This document shows positions 16,122 through 25,150 of a stretch of DNA of 64,000 nt, one piece after another (the stretch's first letter is position 1; every line of letters starts with the position of its first letter). Source of the DNA: Kutzneria sp. 744. Lineage in GTDB: Bacteria > Actinomycetota > Actinomycetes > Mycobacteriales > Pseudonocardiaceae. The notes below the pieces were generated by a model. That model was not told the DNA's origin. It saw nothing but the letters and a program-made list of their open reading frames with translations, and did no database searches. The stretch spans positions 8,255,280-8,319,279 of the forward strand of contig NZ_KK037166.1 of NCBI RefSeq assembly GCF_000568255.1, given 5' to 3'. The position numbers were made by a program, and so were the translations under genes.

Positions 16122-17152
16122 TGTCCTTTCGCTTGGCGCAGTGGCGCGCCGATGGCGTGGAGATGACTCAGCACCTGGCGGTAGGAGCCCAGCGCGCTGG
16201 TCTGGCTGTACGGAATGCCGTTGTGGGCGCAGAACTGCTGCACGAGCGGTTGGGCCCGGCGCAGGTTGAACCTCGGCATGTTGGGGAACAGGTGGTGCTC
16301 GATCTGGTAGTTCAGCCCGCCCAGCAGGAAGTCGACGACCCAACCGCCGCGCACGTTGCGGGAGGTCAGCACCTGCTTGCGCAGGAAGTCCAGCCGCTGC
16401 CCGGCCGACACGGTCGGCATGCCCTTGTGGTTGGGGGCGAACGAGCATCCCATGTAGACACCCCACAGTCCCTGGTGCACCGCGATGAACACCAGCGCCT
16501 GCACCGGGGACAGCACCCAGAACACCGCCGCCAGGTAGCCGACGACGTGCGCCGCCAGCAGCGCCCCCTCCAGCCGCACCGCCTTGACCTCGCGCCGCAG
16601 CACGGCCTTGACGCCGGAGACGTGCAGGGCCACCCCCTCCGCCAGCAACAGCGGGAAGAACAGCGCGGCCTGATACCGGGTCAGCCAGCGCAGCACGCCC
16701 CGTTTGGCGGCGGCCTGGTCGCTGGTGAAGGCCAGCACCGAGATCTGGATGTCCGGGTCTTCGTCCTCGTGGTTGGGATTGGCGTGGTGGCGGTTGTGCT
16801 TGCCGATCCACCAGCCGTAGCTCATGCCGACCAGGCCGGCATGCACGTGGCCGACGATGTCGTTGCCCCGCCTGCTGGCGAAGATCTGCTTGTGGCCGGC
16901 GTCGTGGCCGATGAACGCGAGCTGGGTGTGCACCAGCGCGAGGAACACCGCCGTGGCGACCTGCCACCACGAGGACCCTAGCACGAAGAACGCCGTCCAC
17001 CCGCCGACCAGCAGGATCGCGTTGACCGCGAACTTGGCGGCGTAGCTGCGGCGCCTGCGGTCGAGCAGGCCGTGCTGCTTGATCACGCGGGTCAGGTCGG
17101 CGAATTCGGTGCCGCGTCGCGTGGCAGCCGGTCCGGGGTCGGTCGACGTCAT
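16118..17152 (-). CDS. Membrane fatty acid desaturase
   Basis: A 344-residue di-iron acyl desaturase with the three histidine boxes in order: HDAGH at about residues 83-87, HNRHH at 119-123 and QIEHHLFP near 300. Hydrophobic pairs flank the boxes as in DesA/linoleoyl-type enzymes, which insert double bases into membrane acyl chains using oxygen and reduced ferredoxin. The ATG at 17152 is chosen by homology; the frame is open further upstream. Following genes are a possible small ORF and DUF5994. Confidence 0.87.
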   Translation of the reverse strand: MTSTDPGPAATRRGTEFADLTRVIKQHGLLDRRRRSYAAKFAVNAILLVGGWTAFFVLGSSWWQVATAVFLALVHTQLAFIGHDAGHKQIFASRRGNDIVGHVHAGLVGMSYGWWIGKHNRHHANPNHEDEDPDIQISVLAFTSDQAAAKRGVLRWLTRYQAALFFPLLLAEGVALHVSGVKAVLRREVKAVRLEGALLAAHVVGYLAAVFWVLSPVQALVFIAVHQGLWGVYMGCSFAPNHKGMPTVSAGQRLDFLRKQVLTSRNVRGGWVVDFLLGGLNYQIEHHLFPNMPRFNLRRAQPLVQQFCAHNGIPYSQTSALGSYRQVLSHLHAIGAPLRQAKGH

Positions 17153-17288
17153 GGATGTCCGATGCTCGTGCTGGCCGGCCGGTGACGCCTCGCCCCGCGA
17201 CCGTCGGCGTGACCGGCACGCGCGACGAACGGGTGTGGTCACCGTCCACCCGACAACGCTGAGCGGCGCCAGGAGGTTCCGGCGGTGG

Positions 17289-17510
17289 TCAGCGGGTGGG
17301 GCAGACGCATCCGCGCTCGAACTTGCCGGCGGCCGTCGCGGCGCAGAACCGGACGCCGATCTCGTCGTGCGCGTCGGCCGGATGGGGGCACACCGCGCAG
17401 CTGCCCTCGACGGTCTCGGCCGCCGCTTCCGCGGGGATCAGCCGCCACCGCGCCTCGTCCGGCCGCGTCAACTGTCTGAAGTGGATGGTCATGGTCGGAC
17501 CCGACGACAT
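17289..17510 (-). CDS. RGCVC family small protein
   Basis: A 73-residue protein ending in RGCVCPTR, the signature of the actinobacterial RGCVC family. Cys-rich pairs CAVCPHPADAHDEIG and RFCAATAAGKFERGCVC could bind a metal such as zinc, an inference from the four spaced cysteines and two histidines. The ATG at 17510 gives the family N-terminus. Function is unknown. It sits between the desaturase and an XRE-type regulator on the same strand. Confidence 0.72.
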   Translation of the reverse strand: MSSGPTMTIHFRQLTRPDEARWRLIPAEAAAETVEGSCAVCPHPADAHDEIGVRFCAATAAGKFERGCVCPTR

Positions 17511-17614
17511 GTCGGTCTCCTCGCCCTCGGCCGCGCCGCGACCGACCTGGGGGTGCGCCGGGGACGGCGTCGGCCTGACTGCCGACACGCGAAATGCTCC
17601 CGGTAGAGCTGACA

Positions 17615-18457
17615 CTACACCTCGCGGGTGTCGTGGAGCCCGGCGTTGAGGGCGGCGATGGCCTCGGCCGTGCCGGTGCCGGCCCTGGGCACGAAGGTGA
17701 ACAGGTGCTGGCCGCCCCCGCCCATCACGGCCAGTTGGCCGACGTGGAAGTTCAGCTCGCCGGCCGTCGGGTGGAACAGCCGCTTGGTCGACCGCGCCGT
17801 CGCCTCCACCCGGTGGTCCGTCCACACGCGACAGAACAGCGGGCTCTCGGCCGACAGCTCCGCCACCATGCGCCGGGACCGCGGGTCGGCGGGGTGACGG
17901 CCGAGCTGCAGGCGCAGCATGCCGATCATCTCCTCGATGATGCCGGGCCAGTCGTCGTGCAGGGCGCGGGCGTCCTGGTCGAACAGCAGCCAGCGCACCA
18001 CGTTCCGCTCCCGGGCGGGCATGGCGTGGAAGTCGGCGAACACCAGGCGGGCGATGCGGTTGGCCGCGAGCACCTCGGTGTGCGGACCGATCAGGATCGA
18101 CGGCACGGCGCCGAGTTCGTCCAACAGGCCGCGGACGGCGGGGCTGATCCCGCAGGCTCCCCCCGACGCCGCGGGGGATCGTGGGCTGCTGAGCTGCCGC
18201 AGGTAGGACCGCTCGGCGGCGTCCAGGTCGAAAACCCGGGCCAGCGCTTCGGGAACCTCGTTGGACGCCCGCACCTGACGGCCCTGTTCCAGGCGGGCGT
18301 AGTAGTCGGCGTTGAGGCCGGCGAGCGCGGCGACCTCCTCGCGGCGCAGGCCCGGAACCCGACGCCGGGCCGTCGGCGGCAGGCCGACCCGGGCGACGTC
18401 GACGCGGGCCCGCCTCGTCCTCAGGAAATCGCCGAGTTCGGAGCCGCCATGCGACAC
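17615..18457 (-). CDS. XRE-type regulator with MmyB-like ligand domain
   Basis: A 280-residue regulator: an N-terminal helix-turn-helix (GLRREEVAALAGLNADYYARLEQGR) followed by the MmyB-like PAS-type domain that in relatives binds fatty acids (LLDELGAVPSILIGPHTEVLAANRIARLVFADF, WLLFDQDARALHDDW). The GTG at 18457 follows GGAAGGA. It is divergent from the GMC oxidoreductase remnant, whose intact ancestor it may have controlled; such regulators often sit beside oxidoreductase genes. Confidence 0.88.
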   Translation of the reverse strand: MSHGGSELGDFLRTRRARVDVARVGLPPTARRRVPGLRREEVAALAGLNADYYARLEQGRQVRASNEVPEALARVFDLDAAERSYLRQLSSPRSPAASGGACGISPAVRGLLDELGAVPSILIGPHTEVLAANRIARLVFADFHAMPARERNVVRWLLFDQDARALHDDWPGIIEEMIGMLRLQLGRHPADPRSRRMVAELSAESPLFCRVWTDHRVEATARSTKRLFHPTAGELNFHVGQLAVMGGGGQHLFTFVPRAGTGTAEAIAALNAGLHDTREV

Positions 18458-18627
18458 CGGTCCTTCCGCTCCCTGTATGGAGGTTACGGCAGGTCTGCGT
18501 GTCCGCAACCGGAGCCGGACCGCCGATCCCGGCACCGCTGCCCCTTCGGTCGGCGGCGCTCATCCTAGGAATCACCGGGCCTGGCTGAGCCGTTTCCCAC
18601 CGGTTCGGACATGGTTGATTTCGAGCC

Positions 18628-20081
18628 ATGAAGTACGACTTTGTGGTCGTGGGCGGCGGCACCGCGGGCTCGGTGCTCGCGGCCCGGCTGAGTGAGGACC
18701 CGTCCACCACCGTCCTGCTGCTGGAGGCCGGCTCGGCCACGGCTCCGCTCGCCGTCTCCGTGCCGCCGGCCTGGCCCACGCTGCTGGACAGCCTCGCGAC
18801 CTGGGGTTTTCGGACCGTTCCGCAGCCGGCTCTGCTCGGCGCCGAACTGCCGTACCCGAGGGCCCGGCTGCTCGGCGGGTGCAGCTGCATCAACGCCATG
18901 GCGCACAGCCGGGCCCACCGGTCCAGTTATGACGCCTGGGGCGTGCCCGGTTGGGGCTACCACGATCTGCTGCCGTACTTCAAGCGCAGCGAGACCGCCC
19001 ACGCCGATCGTGACCCCGCCTACCGCGGCAGTAGCGGGCCCATGCGGGTCGGGCCGCCGCCGCAGCGCAGCGTGTTCGCCGAGGCAACATGGAAGCCGCG
19101 CTGGAACGGGGGTTTCCGGTTAACCCTGACCACAACGGCGTCGAGCAGGAGGGCGTCGCCTGGCAGGAGATGACCATTGTGGACGGTGCTCGGCAGACCG
19201 CCGCCGACGCCTATCTGCGGCCCGTGCGCTGGCGGGCCCAACCTCAGGGTGATCACCGACGCCCTGGTGACGAAGCTCGCGGTGCGGGGCGGTCACTGCG
19301 ACGGCGTCGAATACCGCTACGAAGGCGAGGTCGTCGCCGCCTAGGCCGAGAAGTCGGTGGTGCTGGCCGCCGGCGCCATCGGCTCGCCGCACCTGCTGAT
19401 GCTGTCAGGTATCGGCGATCCGGCCGCGCAGGGCGCGGTCGGCATCAACACCCGGGTGAAACTGCCGGCCGTCGGCCAGAACCTCCAGGACCATCCCTTG
19501 AGCGGCGTCGTTTTCGAGTCCGGCAAACCACTTCCCGAGGGCCCGAACAACCACGGCGACGTGATCGCCGCGTTGCGCTCCACGCCCGACCTCGCCGCGC
19601 CCGACGTGCTGCTGATGTTCCTCGACATTCCTTTCGTGCGGCCACCTCTGATCGGCCCGGCCGACGGCTACACCATCGTCTTCTCCTATCTCCGCCTGTA
19701 CAGCCGGGGCAGCGTTTCCCTCGTGTCGGCCGAACGGGCGGTGGCCCCGTCGGTGGATCCCGGGCTGCTGGACGATCCCCGTGACGTCGACGGCATGCTC
19801 GCCGCGCTGCGCATCGCCCGCGAGGCCGAGGCGTTGCCGGGACGTCCTATCGGGACACCGAGTTCCTCAGGCTCAGCACCGAAACCTTCTTCCACGCCGT
19901 CGGCACCTGCGCCATCGGGTCCGTTGTGGACGGTGAGCTGCGGGTGCGGGGCGTCGATGGTCTCCGCATCGCCGACGCCTCCGTGATGCCGACGGTCATC
20001 AGCGCCCCGACCAACGCCACCGTGCTGGCCATCGCGGAGCGGGCGTCGGATCTGTTGCTGGGCCGCATTACTGGCCGCTGA
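18628..20081 (+). pseudogene. GMC-family oxidoreductase, broken by frameshifts and a stop
   Basis: The reading frame begins as an FAD-dependent GMC oxidoreductase (VVVGGGTAGSVLAARLSED, GGCSCINAM) but homology jumps frame near 19085, again near 19235 and again near 19845. A TAG at 19342 also interrupts it in frame. Downstream pieces keep family motifs: GFPVNPDHNG, LAAGAIGSPHLLMLSGIG, FHAVGTCAIG and SAPTNATVLAIAERA. Joined together they approach the family length of about 500 residues. Neighbouring genes are clean, so several sequencing errors here are unlikely and the gene is probably inactive. Confidence 0.85.
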
Positions 20082-20454
20082 CCAGCTCCACCTCGAAGCC
20101 GTCCTCGTCGGCCAGGTAGCCGGCGTGGTGCTGAGGGCCGCCGGCGTACGGGTGCCGATCCGCGAACAGCAGGGTCCATCCGTGCGCCGGGGCGGCTTCG
20201 ACCAGCGCGTCGAGCCGGTCGCCGACGTGGAAGGCGAGGTGGTTGAGGCCGGGCCGTCGGCGGTCGTGCTCGGCGGCGGTCAGCGCGGGGGACTGCTCGA
20301 CCACGAGGTAGGTCTCGCCGAGGCGCCAGCTGCGGCCGTGCGGCCAGTCCTGGAACTGCTCGTAGCCCAGTTCACCGAGTAGCCAGCCCCAGCTCCGGAT
20401 GGCCCGGGGCAGGTCGGGAACCCAGAGTTCGACGTGGTGCAGGCGGCCGATCAC
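20068..20454 (-). CDS. VOC (glyoxalase/bleomycin resistance) family protein
   Basis: A 128-residue vicinal oxygen chelate protein made of two beta-alpha-beta-beta-beta modules. The metal-ligand pattern is visible as LHHVELWVPD at the start, LNHLAFHVGD in the middle and DEDGFEVELV at the end. These proteins include small glyoxalases and antibiotic-binding resistance proteins; the substrate cannot be told. Its start overlaps the preceding gene as ATGA, and its end overlaps the GMC remnant by 14 bp. Confidence 0.85.
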   Translation of the reverse strand: MIGRLHHVELWVPDLPRAIRSWGWLLGELGYEQFQDWPHGRSWRLGETYLVVEQSPALTAAEHDRRRPGLNHLAFHVGDRLDALVEAAPAHGWTLLFADRHPYAGGPQHHAGYLADEDGFEVELVSGQ

Positions 20455-20867
20455 GCGCGGCGGAGCACGACGAGGGGGATCTCACGCGGGCCGGCCTTGT
20501 CCTGGAAATCGAGCAGGAACGGCTTCAGCGCGGCGATCCTGTCCCACAGCCGGGCCCGCTCGTCACCGGTCGCGACGATCGCTTTCGCCTGGTACGTGGC
20601 GGATCCGACCTCGACCGTGACGTCAGGATTGGCGACCATGTTGTGGTACCAGGACGGGTGGGTGGCGCTGCCCCGGTTGGCGGCGACGACCACCAGGTCG
20701 TCCCCGTCGACGACGTGGCCGAGCGGCGTGGTCAGCGCCCGACCGGTCCGAGCGCCGGTGTGGGTCACCAGCACCAGATCGACGCCGTCGAGCCGGCCGC
20801 CGACCCGGCCCCCGTTGGCCCGGAACTCCTCGATCACCGTCTGGTTGAAGTCCTGCTGTTCCGACAT
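20451..20867 (-). CDS. Deazaflavin-dependent nitroreductase family protein
   Basis: A 138-residue split-barrel protein of the Ddn/deazaflavin-dependent oxidoreductase family that uses cofactor F420. Motifs seen are IEEFRANGGRVGG, LVLVTHTGARTGRALTTPL and HPSWYHNMVANPDVTVEVG. Actinomycete members reduce quinones, nitro compounds or fatty acids. It is translationally coupled to the downstream VOC protein, making a two-gene redox/detoxification unit. Confidence 0.88.
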   Translation of the reverse strand: MSEQQDFNQTVIEEFRANGGRVGGRLDGVDLVLVTHTGARTGRALTTPLGHVVDGDDLVVVAANRGSATHPSWYHNMVANPDVTVEVGSATYQAKAIVATGDERARLWDRIAALKPFLLDFQDKAGPREIPLVVLRRA

Positions 20868-20968
20868 TCCTGTTGTCTACCGCGTGACCGCCGCTTGGGC
20901 CACGTTTGTTCACCGGCGCGTCGCCCGGCGGTCGCGCGGTGTCCACTTGTCGTGACGACACTCCTGCG

Positions 20969-22522
20969 GTGAATCGCAATCGGATCGCCGCCACTGCCGG
21001 CGTCGTCGCCCTGAACCTGGTCGCTACGGGCATGCTGGCCACTGGCGTCGCCGACGCCAGCACCGACCCCGGCTACCGCACACATCGCGGCCAGCCCGTG
21101 ACCGTGTCGGCCAGACAAACCGTGGTGTCGCACACCGCCCCCGCACACGGCTCTGTTGTCCGTGACCAGGACGGCACGCTGCGCTACACGCCGGCCGCCG
21201 GCTTCACCGGCACGGATTCCTTCTCCTACACCGAGACCGACGCGGTGCGGCTGTACGACACGCACCTGCCGCCGTTAGGCGTGGTCGGCGGCGTGCCGAT
21301 CACCGCCGGTGCCTACGGCTCCTCGCTGGCCCCGGCGCCCGGCAGCTGCGACGAGTACTACGGCCTCACCGACCGTGGCCCCAACGTCGACGGCCCCAAC
21401 GGCGAGAAGATCGAGCCGCTGCCGTCGTTCGACCCGGCCATCGGCAAGTTCCGCCTGGTGAACGGGAAGGCCGTGCTGGAGCGGTCGATCCCGTTGCGCG
21501 CCAAGGGCGGCACCCCGTACTCGGGGCGGGTCAACATCGCCGCCGACACCGGCGAGACCATCGTCGACCTGAATGGCAACCCGCTGTCCGCCGACCCCAA
21601 CGGGTACGACTCCGAGGGCTTGGTCGCCCTGCCCGACGGCACCTTCTGGGTGTCCGACGAGTACGGCCCGTTCGTCACCCACTTCGACCGCAACGGCCGT
21701 GCGCTGCAACGGCTTTCGCCGTTCGACGGCTCGCTGCCGGCCGAGCTGGCCAACCGCGTGCCGAACAAGGGCATGGAGGGCCTGACCGTCACCCCCGACG
21801 GCCGCACCCTGGTCGGCATCATGCAGTCCGCCCTCCAGCAGCCCGACCTGACCAAGAAGCCCAGCAACGTCACCACATTGCGCATCGTCACCTATGATCT
21901 GCGCACCCGGGCCACGCACGAGTTCCTGTACCTGTTGGACGACCCGAAGACGAATTCCGGCGCGGTCAGCGAGATCACCGCCCTGTCCGACACCACGTTC
22001 CTCGTGGACGAGCGGGACGGCAAGGTGGAGCCCGGGGCGTACAAGAAGCTTTTCAAGATCGACCTCACCGGCGCCACCGACGTCGGCCCCCGTGCCGCCG
22101 GCTACGACGGCACCAAGGGCGGTCTGCTGGTCGGCCCGAACAAGGCCACCATCGATGCCTACGTCGGCACCGACGACACCAAGACCGCCACGGCCGACCT
22201 GGCCACGGTCGGGATCACGCCCGTCGCCAAGTCTCTCTCCCTCGACTTCGGCGCGCTGGTCACCAGCCTCGACCCCACCGGCGCTTTCTTCGGCCACGAC
22301 AAGGTGGAGGGCGTCGCCACCCCCGACCACGGCCGCACCCTCGTCGTCAGCAACGACAGCGACTTCGGCATCGACGGCGTCGCCAACACCGCGCCGCCGT
22401 TCCAGCTCCACGCCAAGACGACCCCCGCCGGCGTGCAGGACGACGGCGAGTTCCTGGCCATCGACACCGACAAGCTGCCGGCGAAGACCACGACCGTGAC
22501 GGTGACGATCACCGTTCGCTAG
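20969..22522 (+). CDS. Secreted phytase-like esterase-domain protein
   Basis: A protein of about 517 residues with an N-terminal signal peptide (RIAATAGVVALNLVATGMLATGVADA). A short cadherin/Ig-like repeat follows (APAHGSVVRDQDGTLRYTPAAGFTGTDSFSY), then the esterase-like activity of phytase beta-propeller domain (DGPNGEKIEPLPSFDP, PNGYDSEGLVALPDGTFWVSDEYGPF, NKGMEGLTVTPDGRTLVG, GHDKVEGVATPD). Members may hydrolyse phosphate or other esters outside the cell. The GTG start is inferred from the signal peptide since no strong ribosome site is seen. Confidence 0.82.
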   Translation: MNRNRIAATAGVVALNLVATGMLATGVADASTDPGYRTHRGQPVTVSARQTVVSHTAPAHGSVVRDQDGTLRYTPAAGFTGTDSFSYTETDAVRLYDTHLPPLGVVGGVPITAGAYGSSLAPAPGSCDEYYGLTDRGPNVDGPNGEKIEPLPSFDPAIGKFRLVNGKAVLERSIPLRAKGGTPYSGRVNIAADTGETIVDLNGNPLSADPNGYDSEGLVALPDGTFWVSDEYGPFVTHFDRNGRALQRLSPFDGSLPAELANRVPNKGMEGLTVTPDGRTLVGIMQSALQQPDLTKKPSNVTTLRIVTYDLRTRATHEFLYLLDDPKTNSGAVSEITALSDTTFLVDERDGKVEPGAYKKLFKIDLTGATDVGPRAAGYDGTKGGLLVGPNKATIDAYVGTDDTKTATADLATVGITPVAKSLSLDFGALVTSLDPTGAFFGHDKVEGVATPDHGRTLVVSNDSDFGIDGVANTAPPFQLHAKTTPAGVQDDGEFLAIDTDKLPAKTTTVTVTITVR

Positions 22523-22530
22523 ACGCTGTG

Positions 22531-22563
22531 CCGTCGCTGCTCGCCGGTTGCGGGCAGCGACGG
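22531..22563 (+). terminator. Hairpin after phytase-like gene
   Basis: Perfect 10-bp arms CCGTCGCTGC (22531-22540) and GCAGCGACGG (22554-22563) around a 13-nt loop begin 8 bp after the stop codon. This is the expected place for an intrinsic terminator and separates the gene from the DNA repair gene starting at 22582. Confidence 0.65.
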
Positions 22564-22581
22564 TATCCGTAGGCTGGCGAC

Positions 22582-23244
22582 GTGACCGAGACCGTGGCCG
22601 AGTTGCTGGCCGAGCTTGCCGCGCTGGAGGACCCCGAGGTCCGTGTGGTCAACGAGAAGCACGGCGACGACCACGGGGTGAACCTCGGCCGGCTGCGGGC
22701 GGTGGCCAAGCGGCTCAAGACCCAGCAGGAACTCTCGGTCGAGCTCTGGGCCACCGGCGACACCGCGGCCCGGCTGCTGGCGCTGTTGATCTGTCGCCCC
22801 AAGGCTTTCGGCCGTGACGACCTCGACGCGATGCTGCGCGAAGCGCGCTGGCCCAAGGTCATCGACTGGCTCGTCGGCTACGTGGTGAAAAAGAGCCCGC
22901 ACGCCGAGTCGGTGCGCCAAGCCTGGTTCGAGGATCCCGATCCCGTCGTCGCCGGCGCCGGCTGGGCCCTGACCGCCGAACGCGTGGTGCGGCAGCCCGA
23001 GGGGCTCGACCTGGCCGGCCTGCTCGACATCATCGAGGCCGGCATGAAGGACGCCCCCGAGCGGCTCCAGTGGGCGATGAACACCTGCCTGGCCCAGATC
23101 GGCATCGAGCACCCCGAGCACCGGGCCCGCGCCGTCGACATCGGCGAGCGCCTAGAGGTGCTCAAGGACTATCCGACTCCGCCGAACTGCACCTCGCCGT
23201 TCGCCCCGGTGTGGATCACGGAGATGGTGCGCCGCCAGGGCTAG
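22582..23244 (+). CDS. DNA alkylation repair (AlkD-like) protein
   Basis: A 220-residue all-helical HEAT-repeat protein of the DNA alkylation repair family. Segments typical of the family are VVNEKHGDDHGVNLGRLRAVAKRL, ELWATGDTAARLLALLI and WALTAERVV. AlkD-type glycosylases remove bulky or positively charged N-alkylpurines without flipping the base. The 3' end overlaps the convergent TetR gene by 29 bp. Confidence 0.85.
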   Translation: MTETVAELLAELAALEDPEVRVVNEKHGDDHGVNLGRLRAVAKRLKTQQELSVELWATGDTAARLLALLICRPKAFGRDDLDAMLREARWPKVIDWLVGYVVKKSPHAESVRQAWFEDPDPVVAGAGWALTAERVVRQPEGLDLAGLLDIIEAGMKDAPERLQWAMNTCLAQIGIEHPEHRARAVDIGERLEVLKDYPTPPNCTSPFAPVWITEMVRRQG

Positions 23245-23806
23245 ACCAGCCGTTCTCCAGCAGGTCGAAGATCGAGGAAAGCGCTGTGTCCTCGTCGGGG
23301 TAGCGGTGGGCCAGCTGCACGGCTTCGAGGGCGAAGCGGGCCAGGGCGGCGCAGCGGACGTCGTCGGAGGGGGCCCCGGTCTCGGCGGCGATGGCGTGGG
23401 CCAGGGCGGTCTCGTGGCGCAGCCACATGCGGCTGGCGTAGTCGCGCAGCACGGGCGTCGCCTCGACGAGGCGCTGGAAGTCGGCCATCTCCTTGGGGTG
23501 TTCGGGCTGCTCCGCGGCCCGATCCACGAGGTGGGCGCGCAGGGCCTGAGGGATGGAAAGGCCGTTCCGGTCGCGCACGGACGCCACGAGGGCGGCCTCC
23601 ACGTCGCTGTCCAGATCGAAGACCAGGGCCTCCTTGCTGGGGAAGTACTTGAACAGCGTGGTCACGGAGACGTCGGCGGCATCGGCGACATGCTTGACGC
23701 CCACGTTGTCGTAGCCGTGGGCGACGAACAGGGCCATCGCGGCGTCGGCCAGCGCCTTGCGGGTCTGGGCCTTCTTGCGCTCACGGCGCCCGAGCGGTTC
23801 CTCCAC
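23216..23806 (-). CDS. TetR family transcriptional regulator
   Basis: A 196-residue TetR protein with the N-terminal helix-turn-helix (ALADAAMALFVAHGYDNVGVKHVADAADVSVTTLFKYFPSKEAL split over residues 17-60) and a C-terminal all-helical ligand domain. The GTG at 23806 fits the family start. It is divergent from an FAD monooxygenase gene and very likely represses it. Palindromic sequence lies in the shared promoter region. Confidence 0.9.
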   Translation of the reverse strand: MEEPLGRRERKKAQTRKALADAAMALFVAHGYDNVGVKHVADAADVSVTTLFKYFPSKEALVFDLDSDVEAALVASVRDRNGLSIPQALRAHLVDRAAEQPEHPKEMADFQRLVEATPVLRDYASRMWLRHETALAHAIAAETGAPSDDVRCAALARFALEAVQLAHRYPDEDTALSSIFDLLENGWSSPGGAPSP

Positions 23807-23837
23807 GGCTCGCAGACTACCCGACAAAGGTGTAACG

Positions 23838-23863
23838 CTCAAAAAGTTGAGTGGTTGCACTTT
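23838..23863. promoter_or_regulatory. Operator region between TetR and FAD monooxygenase
   Basis: CTCAA-AAAG-TTGAG (23838-23851) is an inverted repeat in the divergent intergenic region. It is followed directly by GGTTGCACTTT (23853-23863), an 11-mer that recurs at 25093-25103 in front of the SRPBCC/ArsR genes. The inverted repeat fits TetR autoregulation; the shared 11-mer suggests one regulator acts on both promoters. Confidence 0.5.
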
Positions 23864-23917
23864 CTGAGTCACTATGCTTTTCTGGGTGGGTCGGTCCGAC
23901 CCGAAAGGAACCCACCC

Positions 23918-25072
23918 ATGAGCTCTCCCCGCATTGCCGTCATCGGCGCTGGTCCCGGCGGCCTGGTGGCCGCTCGCGGCCTTCAGTTCCACGGCCAGGA
24001 GGTGACGGTGTTCGAACGTGAGGTCTCCGCGACCTCCCGCGCCCAGGGCGGCATGCTCGACCTGCACGCCCCGAGCGGACAGTCGGCGTTGCGCGCGATC
24101 GGCCTGTTCGAGCAGTTCCGGGCCCTGGCCCGCCCCGAGGCGCAGGAAATGCGCTGGCTGAAGGCGGACACGGCCGAGCTGTTCAACCACGAGCAGCCCG
24201 GCGACGACGAGTACTACGCCCCCGAGATCGACCGCGGCCAGCTCCGGCAGATGCTGCTGGACTCGCTCAAGCCCGGCACTGTCCACTGGGGACGGCCGAT
24301 CTCCGGCGTGACGACGGACAACGGCAAAGCGCAGGTGCTTTTTGCCGACGGCACAACGGAAATGTTCGACCTCGTGATCGGAGCCGACGGGGCCTGGTCG
24401 CGGGTCCGTCCGGCCGTGTCGGCTGCCCTGCCCGACTACACGGGAACGTCGATGCTGGAGACGTACTTCGACGACATCGACAACCGGCATCCCGCGCTGG
24501 CCACGCTCATCGGCGCGGGCAGCATGGTCGCCACCGAAGGTCCCGTGATGCTGGGGGCGCAGCGCAACAGCGACGGCCACGTCCGTGCGTACGCGATGTT
24601 CGAGGACCTTCCCCTCGACTGGCACGTCGCCGTCGGCGTCGACCTCGACGACACCGAGGCCGTGCGGGCCTACGTGCTCGGTCGGTTGGAGGGCTGGCAC
24701 GAGAGCCTGCTCGACCTCATCCGGGAGAGCGACGGCGGCTTCGTCAACCGCCCCATCCACGCCTTCGCCGACGGTCACTCCTGGGCGCACGTGCCCGGCG
24801 TCACCCTGCTCGGCGACGCCGCCCATCTCCTGCCGCCGCACGGCATCGGGGCCAATCTCGCCCTGATCGACGGCTCCGACCTGGCCGCCGCCGTCGCCGC
24901 CCACGACGACCTGGACCAGGCCGTTCGGGCCTACGAGGCCGTCATTCTGGCCCGCGGCGGGGCGGCCGCCCGGGCCGATGCCGAGCTGTCCGTCCTCATG
25001 GACAACGACGACGTCAACACCACCGACATGCGCAAGCTGTACAACGACCGCATGCTCAACCCGGCCGTCTGA
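23918..25072 (+). CDS. FAD-dependent monooxygenase (TetX-like)
   Basis: A 384-residue flavoprotein hydroxylase of the PheA/TfdB type, close in pattern to tetracycline-inactivating TetX enzymes. It has the FAD-binding GAGPGGLVAARGLQ at residues 10-23, the GADGAWSRVRP motif in the middle, and LLGDAAHLLPPHGIGANLAL near residue 305. It would add oxygen to an aromatic or polyketide substrate using NAD(P)H. AAAGGAA lies 8 bp before the ATG. It is controlled with high likelihood by the divergent TetR. Confidence 0.88.
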   Translation: MSSPRIAVIGAGPGGLVAARGLQFHGQEVTVFEREVSATSRAQGGMLDLHAPSGQSALRAIGLFEQFRALARPEAQEMRWLKADTAELFNHEQPGDDEYYAPEIDRGQLRQMLLDSLKPGTVHWGRPISGVTTDNGKAQVLFADGTTEMFDLVIGADGAWSRVRPAVSAALPDYTGTSMLETYFDDIDNRHPALATLIGAGSMVATEGPVMLGAQRNSDGHVRAYAMFEDLPLDWHVAVGVDLDDTEAVRAYVLGRLEGWHESLLDLIRESDGGFVNRPIHAFADGHSWAHVPGVTLLGDAAHLLPPHGIGANLALIDGSDLAAAVAAHDDLDQAVRAYEAVILARGGAAARADAELSVLMDNDDVNTTDMRKLYNDRMLNPAV

Positions 25073-25092
25073 CCCCTCAGGTGAAACCCGTG

Positions 25093-25122
25093 GGTTGCAC
25101 TTTTGCTCATCGAGGTGCAACC
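25093..25122 (+). promoter_or_regulatory. Inverted repeat GGTTGCAC-N14-GTGCAACC
   Basis: Perfect 8-bp arms at 25093-25100 and 25115-25122 separated by 14 bp lie 28 bp upstream of the SRPBCC start. The left arm with the next three bases repeats an 11-mer found in the monooxygenase promoter. It is a plausible binding site for the ArsR protein encoded at 25536 or for the TetR protein. Confidence 0.55.
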
Positions 25123-25150
25123 TGGAGGTAGCACACGAGGAGGAGAGAAC

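Noticed and set aside
17289-18899. 536-codon minus-strand open frame covering RGCVC and XRE regulator genes
   Set aside because: Only the final 73 codons match a family; the rest is out of frame with the real regulator gene.
18628-20081. Frameshifts in the GMC gene as sequencing errors
   Set aside because: Several independent frame changes plus an in-frame stop in one gene, with clean neighbours, make true decay more likely, though reads would settle it.
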